The position numbers and the translations under genes were made by a program. Below, piece after piece: positions 6,385 through 8,885 of a stretch of DNA of 8,885 bases (position 1 is its first letter; every line of letters begins with the position of its first letter). The notes beneath the pieces were generated by a model that ran no database searches, was not told the DNA's origin, and saw nothing but the letters and a program-made list of their open reading frames with translations. Origin of the DNA: an uncultured Oscillospiraceae bacterium (GTDB lineage Bacteria; Bacillota; Clostridia; Oscillospirales; Oscillospiraceae); contig CAKUHW010000032.1 of the NCBI GenBank assembly GCA_934659415.1, forward strand, positions 1 through 8,885, given 5' to 3'.

Positions 6385-7654
6385 ATCTCCTCTCAGGTTC
6401 CAGGTACAGATTCAGATCCACCGGCGCGTCGATGCCGTCCACCTGCCCCTGGCTGGTATACTGCCACATGGTAAAGGTATAGCGGAACGCGGGAAAAAGG
6501 TCGTACTGGGCAAACCAGGTCTCATAGGCCGTCAGGCGGCGCAGATCCAGCTTGATATAGCCGCAGTAGCGGTTGCAGTAGAACATAGCCCGGTATCCCG
6601 CCGCCTCCGCCGCCGCGCAGAAGGCCTCCACGCCGTCGGTGACCGCCTCCGGCTCCACGCCGGTGGTGCGGGCCTCGCCGCCGTCCAGGTACTCCCAGTC
6701 CAGTGCCACGGGCATGGTCAGGTCATATCCCGCGATGCGCTCCAGCACCCAGGCGGCCTCCTCCAGCCCCTCCTCCGCGCTCACGGCCTGGGAGAAAAAG
6801 TACACGCCCACCCGCAGCCCCGCATCCAGGGCGCCCTGGATATTGCGGGTAAACGCGCTGTCGTCATACAGTCCGCCGGACCGGGTGAAGCGTCCCCCCA
6901 CCCGGATCATGGCAAAGTCGATGCCGTCCTCCTTCACGGCCTCCCAGTCGATCTCTCCCTGGTAGCCGGACACATCCACTCCCCGCAGGACCGTATAGCC
7001 TTCTCCGGTGTAGGTCACCGCATCGCCGTCCCAGGAAAAAGCCGCAGGGTCGTAGGGGTTTTCCGGCACAGACGGCAATGGATCCACCCAGTAGTTGCTG
7101 TAGCGGAAGGCCCCGGCGGACACATCCGCCCCGGCCGCGGCACAGGCCAGGGCCGCCAGCTCCCCCCGGGTGATGGGGTCCTCCGGGCGGAACAGGCCGC
7201 CCTCCTCCCGCCAGACTCCCTTTTCCCACAGCTTCACCACATAGCCGTCGGTACAGTCGGCATAGGGGCTCTCCCCGGCGACGGACAGCAGGTCCATCGC
7301 CCGGGCCGCCATGCCCGCCGCCGCCCGGCGTTCCACCGGGGCGTCCAGGTCAACGGTCTGGGTGGAGAGCACCAGTCTGTGGGCGCGGGCCTGCTCTTCG
7401 GCGGGCTCCGCCTCCTCCCCGATGGCCCGGAGCAGCGCCGTGACCACCGTGCGGGCGTCCGCCGGTGCATCCGGGGCAAAGGAGCCGTCCTCCAGGGGCT
7501 GCATGTAGCCCGCCTCTACCGCTCCGGCAATGGCGGGGTAGCGGCTGTCCCGCCGGCTCACATCGGAAAATCCCGGGGCGCGGCCCATCCAAAACAGGAC
7601 TGCGGCGGCCGCCAGTGCGGCCAGCACACAGCTCGGCAGGATCCAGCGTCTCAC
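6383..7654 (-). CDS. SLH-domain GH25 lysozyme, cell-envelope muramidase
   Basis: Predicted 1,4-beta-N-acetylmuramidase that cuts peptidoglycan outside the cell. Seen: 423 residues. An N-terminal basic-hydrophobic segment (RR at 2-3, hydrophobic core 5-23) acts as signal peptide or membrane anchor. S-layer-homology repeats follow: a clear one at about 28-78 (FSDV, then YPAIAGAVEAGYM, DGSFAPDAP), a degenerate remnant near 101-123, and another at 129-174 (YADCTDGYVVKLWEKGVW, LFRPEDPITRGELA). The GH25 domain fills 222-420, with GVDVSGYQGEIDW (catalytic-region D227), MPVALDWEY (D319, E321) and WQYTS plus DGIDAPVDLN (D413). SLH repeats usually bind secondary cell-wall polymer, so the enzyme is probably retained on the wall. 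Start choice: GTG at 7654 follows GAAAGGGGGG by 6 bases. In-frame ATGs farther out (7735, 7687, 7675) lie inside or above the predicted promoter or make poor starts. A wall-remodelling housekeeping role is likely; no phage holin or tail genes are nearby. Confidence 0.9.
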   Translation of the reverse strand: MRRWILPSCVLAALAAAAVLFWMGRAPGFSDVSRRDSRYPAIAGAVEAGYMQPLEDGSFAPDAPADARTVVTALLRAIGEEAEPAEEQARAHRLVLSTQTVDLDAPVERRAAAGMAARAMDLLSVAGESPYADCTDGYVVKLWEKGVWREEGGLFRPEDPITRGELAALACAAAGADVSAGAFRYSNYWVDPLPSVPENPYDPAAFSWDGDAVTYTGEGYTVLRGVDVSGYQGEIDWEAVKEDGIDFAMIRVGGRFTRSGGLYDDSAFTRNIQGALDAGLRVGVYFFSQAVSAEEGLEEAAWVLERIAGYDLTMPVALDWEYLDGGEARTTGVEPEAVTDGVEAFCAAAEAAGYRAMFYCNRYCGYIKLDLRRLTAYETWFAQYDLFPAFRYTFTMWQYTSQGQVDGIDAPVDLNLYLEPERR

Positions 7655-7685
7655 GGCGGTCCCCCCTTTCTGCATTCGTCCTCTC

Positions 7686-7714
7686 ATTTTACCCCACGGG
7701 CCGGGCTCTGGCAA
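7686..7714 (-). promoter_or_regulatory. Predicted promoter of the GH25 gene
   Basis: TTGCCA (7714-7709), a 17-base spacer and TAAAAT (7691-7686) on the minus strand. The start point would be near 7679, about 25 bases before the GTG at 7654, which supports that start over the ATG codons at 7687 and 7735. Confidence 0.65.
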
Positions 7715-7757
7715 GGGAGACAGGAAATTTAACAATTCCGGTCCCGGGGGAAGCCGC

Positions 7758-7787
7758 TTGACAGTCCCCCTTTCCCCATGCTATCCT
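7758..7787 (+). promoter_or_regulatory. Predicted promoter of the CPBP protease gene
   Basis: A consensus TTGACA (7758-7763) with an 18-base spacer to TATCCT (7782-7787). The start would be near 7794, leaving a leader of about 70 bases. The -10 box departs from consensus at two positions, so strength is uncertain. It stands back to back with the GH25 promoter, with 43 bases between the two -35 boxes. Confidence 0.5.
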
Positions 7788-7814
7788 CTGTCTGACACGT
7801 TTCACTGCTTCCTG

Positions 7815-7842
7815 CGGGCCGCTCCCGTGAGCGGGCGGCCCG
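7815..7842 (+). other. Leader hairpin before the CPBP gene
   Basis: CGGGCCGC (7815-7822) pairs perfectly with GCGGCCCG (7835-7842), and GCTC/GAGC (7821-7824, 7829-7832) offers an alternative inner pairing. An A-rich stretch and the AGGAGGG ribosome binding site (7851-7857) come directly after it. It has no U tract, so it is not a plus-strand terminator. It could stabilise the mRNA or affect ribosome access; no function is shown. Confidence 0.4.
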
Positions 7843-7864
7843 GGGAAAAAAGGAGGGACCTCAC

Positions 7865-8731
7865 ATGGAGGAAAAAAAGCGTTCCGCCGGAGCGGTACTG
7901 GCCGCACTGGGCAAGGCGCTGTGCTATCTGCTGCTCTTCCTGCTCTGCCAGGCGCTGGCGGCGGTGGTCTTTCTGCTGGCGGCGATCCTATGGCTGTCCC
8001 TCACCGGTCTGCCCGGGGCGGACCTTCCATCCCTCCTGGCCCGGGCCTCGGCGCTCACTCTTGCCCAGACCGGTCTCATCGCCCTGGTCTCCGACCTGGC
8101 GGTGCTGGTCGTGCTGACGGTCTTTTTCCTCTGCCGGAAAAAGAACCCCTTGCGGGAGGTCGGTCTGGTGCGGACCGATCCCCGGTGCGTCGGGGCGGCC
8201 TGCGCCGCCGCGCCGCTGCTCTACGCACTGGTGACCCTGGTCCTGGCCCTTCTCCCCGAGGCCTGGCTGAACAGCTATGCCGAAGCCGCGGCTGCCCTGG
8301 ATCAGAACGACTTGTGGACCGTGCTGGCCACCGTTATCCTGGCCCCAGTGACCGAGGAGGTCATCTTCCGGGGGCTCATCTTCTCCCGGCTGGAGCGGGC
8401 CATGCCCGGCTGGCTGGCCGCGGTCCTGTCCGCCCTGGCCTTCGGCGTCTGCCACGGTCAGCCGGTGTGGATGGCCTACGCCTTCCTGCTGGGACTGGTG
8501 TTCGCCTGGTTCCGGCTGCGCACTGGCTCCATTCTGCCCTCGCTGCTGGCCCACCTGGTCTTTAACGGCATCAGCCCCCTCTCCGGCGCGCTGAGCAAAG
8601 CCGGCGCAGGGGACGGCTGGATCCTGCTGGGCCTGGCCGCCGTGGGTATCATCGCCTGCTTCCTGTTCCGCCGGGGCTTTGCCGCCATGGGGAGGCGCAC
8701 GCGGAGCGCCGGCGGCAGCGGGCTGCCCTGA
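7865..8731 (+). CDS. CPBP (CAAX/Abi-type) intramembrane protease homologue
   Basis: Multi-pass membrane protein of the CPBP family, which includes Rce1-type prenyl-protein proteases and bacteriocin-immunity or anti-sigma-cleaving members. Seen: 288 residues with about seven or eight hydrophobic segments, and all three family motifs intact. These are EEVIFRG (E164, E165, R169), FGVCH (F193 to H197) and HLVFN (H230 to N234); the Glu and His residues are the expected catalytic set. The N-terminus MEEKKR and the C-terminal RRTRSAGGS tail are both basic. The ATG follows AGGAGGG by 7 bases, so the start is firm. It has its own predicted promoter, and no bacteriocin or substrate gene is adjacent, so its target is unknown. 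The gene's stop codon sits in a hairpin shared with the convergent small gene. Confidence 0.92.
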   Translation: MEEKKRSAGAVLAALGKALCYLLLFLLCQALAAVVFLLAAILWLSLTGLPGADLPSLLARASALTLAQTGLIALVSDLAVLVVLTVFFLCRKKNPLREVGLVRTDPRCVGAACAAAPLLYALVTLVLALLPEAWLNSYAEAAAALDQNDLWTVLATVILAPVTEEVIFRGLIFSRLERAMPGWLAAVLSALAFGVCHGQPVWMAYAFLLGLVFAWFRLRTGSILPSLLAHLVFNGISPLSGALSKAGAGDGWILLGLAAVGIIACFLFRRGFAAMGRRTRSAGGSGLP

Positions 8732-8746
8732 GCCGCCTTGCTCAGG
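8727..8746. other. Hairpin containing the stop codons of two convergent genes
   Basis: A perfect 7-base inverted repeat, CCTGAGC (8727-8733) and GCTCAGG (8740-8746), with a 6-base loop. The TGA of the CPBP gene (8729-8731) and the TGA of the minus-strand small gene (8744-8742) occupy symmetric positions in the two arms. There is no U tract on either side, so it is at best a weak bidirectional terminator or an mRNA 3'-end stabiliser. Confidence 0.45.
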
Positions 8747-8858
8747 CCCCCAGCTCCTCCAGCTCCCGTTCCGCCTCTCCCGCCGTGTCGGCAGAGAAGC
8801 AGAAGCTCCCGTTCAGATAGACCTCCACATGGCCGCGCACTGTTCTGATCTCATACAT
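8742..8858 (-). CDS. Small unrecognised protein, 38 residues
   Basis: I do not recognise this protein. Seen: the ATG at 8858 is preceded by AAAGGAAG (8874-8867) with an 8-base gap, a good ribosome binding site, and a 38-codon frame ends in TGA at 8742. The product begins MYEIRTVRGHVEVYLNG, continues SFCFSADTAGEAEREL and ends EELGA. It reads as a beta hairpin (about residues 2-24) followed by a short helix, with an acidic C-terminus and no signal or membrane segment. Coding is supported by the ribosome binding site and by the compact, amphipathic composition. It ends 10 bases from the convergent CPBP gene. No promoter is visible in the 27 bases left before the window edge. It could be the last gene of an operon beyond the window. 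Confidence 0.6.
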   Translation of the reverse strand: MYEIRTVRGHVEVYLNGSFCFSADTAGEAERELEELGA

Positions 8859-8885
8859 ACCGGACACTTCCTTTCTGCTTTCTGC

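Noticed and set aside
6179..7732. Plus-strand open frame of 517 codons opposite the GH25 gene
   Set aside because: It overlaps the end of the regulator, runs through the terminator hairpin and is antisense to a gene with intact catalytic motifs. This is GC-rich frame bias only.
7689..7907. Minus-strand 72-codon frame spanning the GH25-CPBP gap
   Set aside because: It starts inside the CPBP gene, crosses both predicted promoters and has no convincing ribosome binding site.
7921..8565. Second plus-strand frame of 214 codons inside the CPBP gene
   Set aside because: It is Gly/Pro/Arg-rich, lacks a ribosome binding site and lies inside a gene with all three CPBP motifs.
8872..8885. Tandem TTTCTGC TTTCTGC at the right edge
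   Set aside because: Two 7-base units cut by the window edge; on the minus strand they are simply purine-rich sequence near the small gene's ribosome binding site. Too little to call a repeat array.

Overview
The window is a GC-rich, low-mobility stretch of a chromosome. It most resembles a gut Clostridia of the Oscillospirales type (relatives of Flavonifractor, Oscillibacter or Lawsonibacter). The reasons are: a Firmicutes-type DnaD-domain protein followed by a DnaC-like helicase loader, an SLH-bearing GH25 lysozyme, strong purine-rich Shine-Dalgarno sites, several GTG/TTG starts, and codon use pushed to G/C. No insertion sequence, tRNA, rRNA, CRISPR array or phage gene was seen. The taxonomic placement is inference.

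Left part (1-2000, minus strand): a two-gene replication operon, dnaD-like then dnaC-like, overlapping by 11 bases. The dnaC-like gene runs off the left edge. Its promoter lies inside the 109-base gap that also holds the terminator of the operon behind it, and the promoter -35 box is built into the terminator stem.

Middle (2036-6321): the most interesting part. A MatC-like carboxylate permease and a 519-residue protein read as three tandem NTF2/SnoaL-like domains form a tight minus-strand pair (15-base gap). A PucR/CdaR-type regulator is transcribed divergently. The 188-base gap between the two start codons holds two overlapping sigma-A promoters facing opposite ways and three copies of the 9-mer CAAATTTCA, good candidates for the regulator's operators. 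The layout suggests a small regulated module for uptake, and perhaps conversion or binding, of an organic acid. The substrate cannot be read from the sequence.

Right part (6383-8885): a strong hairpin separates the regulator from a convergent SLH-GH25 cell-wall hydrolase. Divergent from that is a CPBP (CAAX-type) intramembrane protease homologue. At the right edge a 38-residue unrecognised minus-strand small protein converges on the CPBP gene, and one perfect hairpin contains both stop codons. The GH25 and CPBP genes share a 210-base divergent promoter region, but nothing shows that they work together.

Start codons were revised from the longest open frames for dnaD (GTG, 1905), matC-like (TTG, 4912), the regulator (ATG, 5101) and GH25 (GTG, 7654), using ribosome binding sites and promoter positions.
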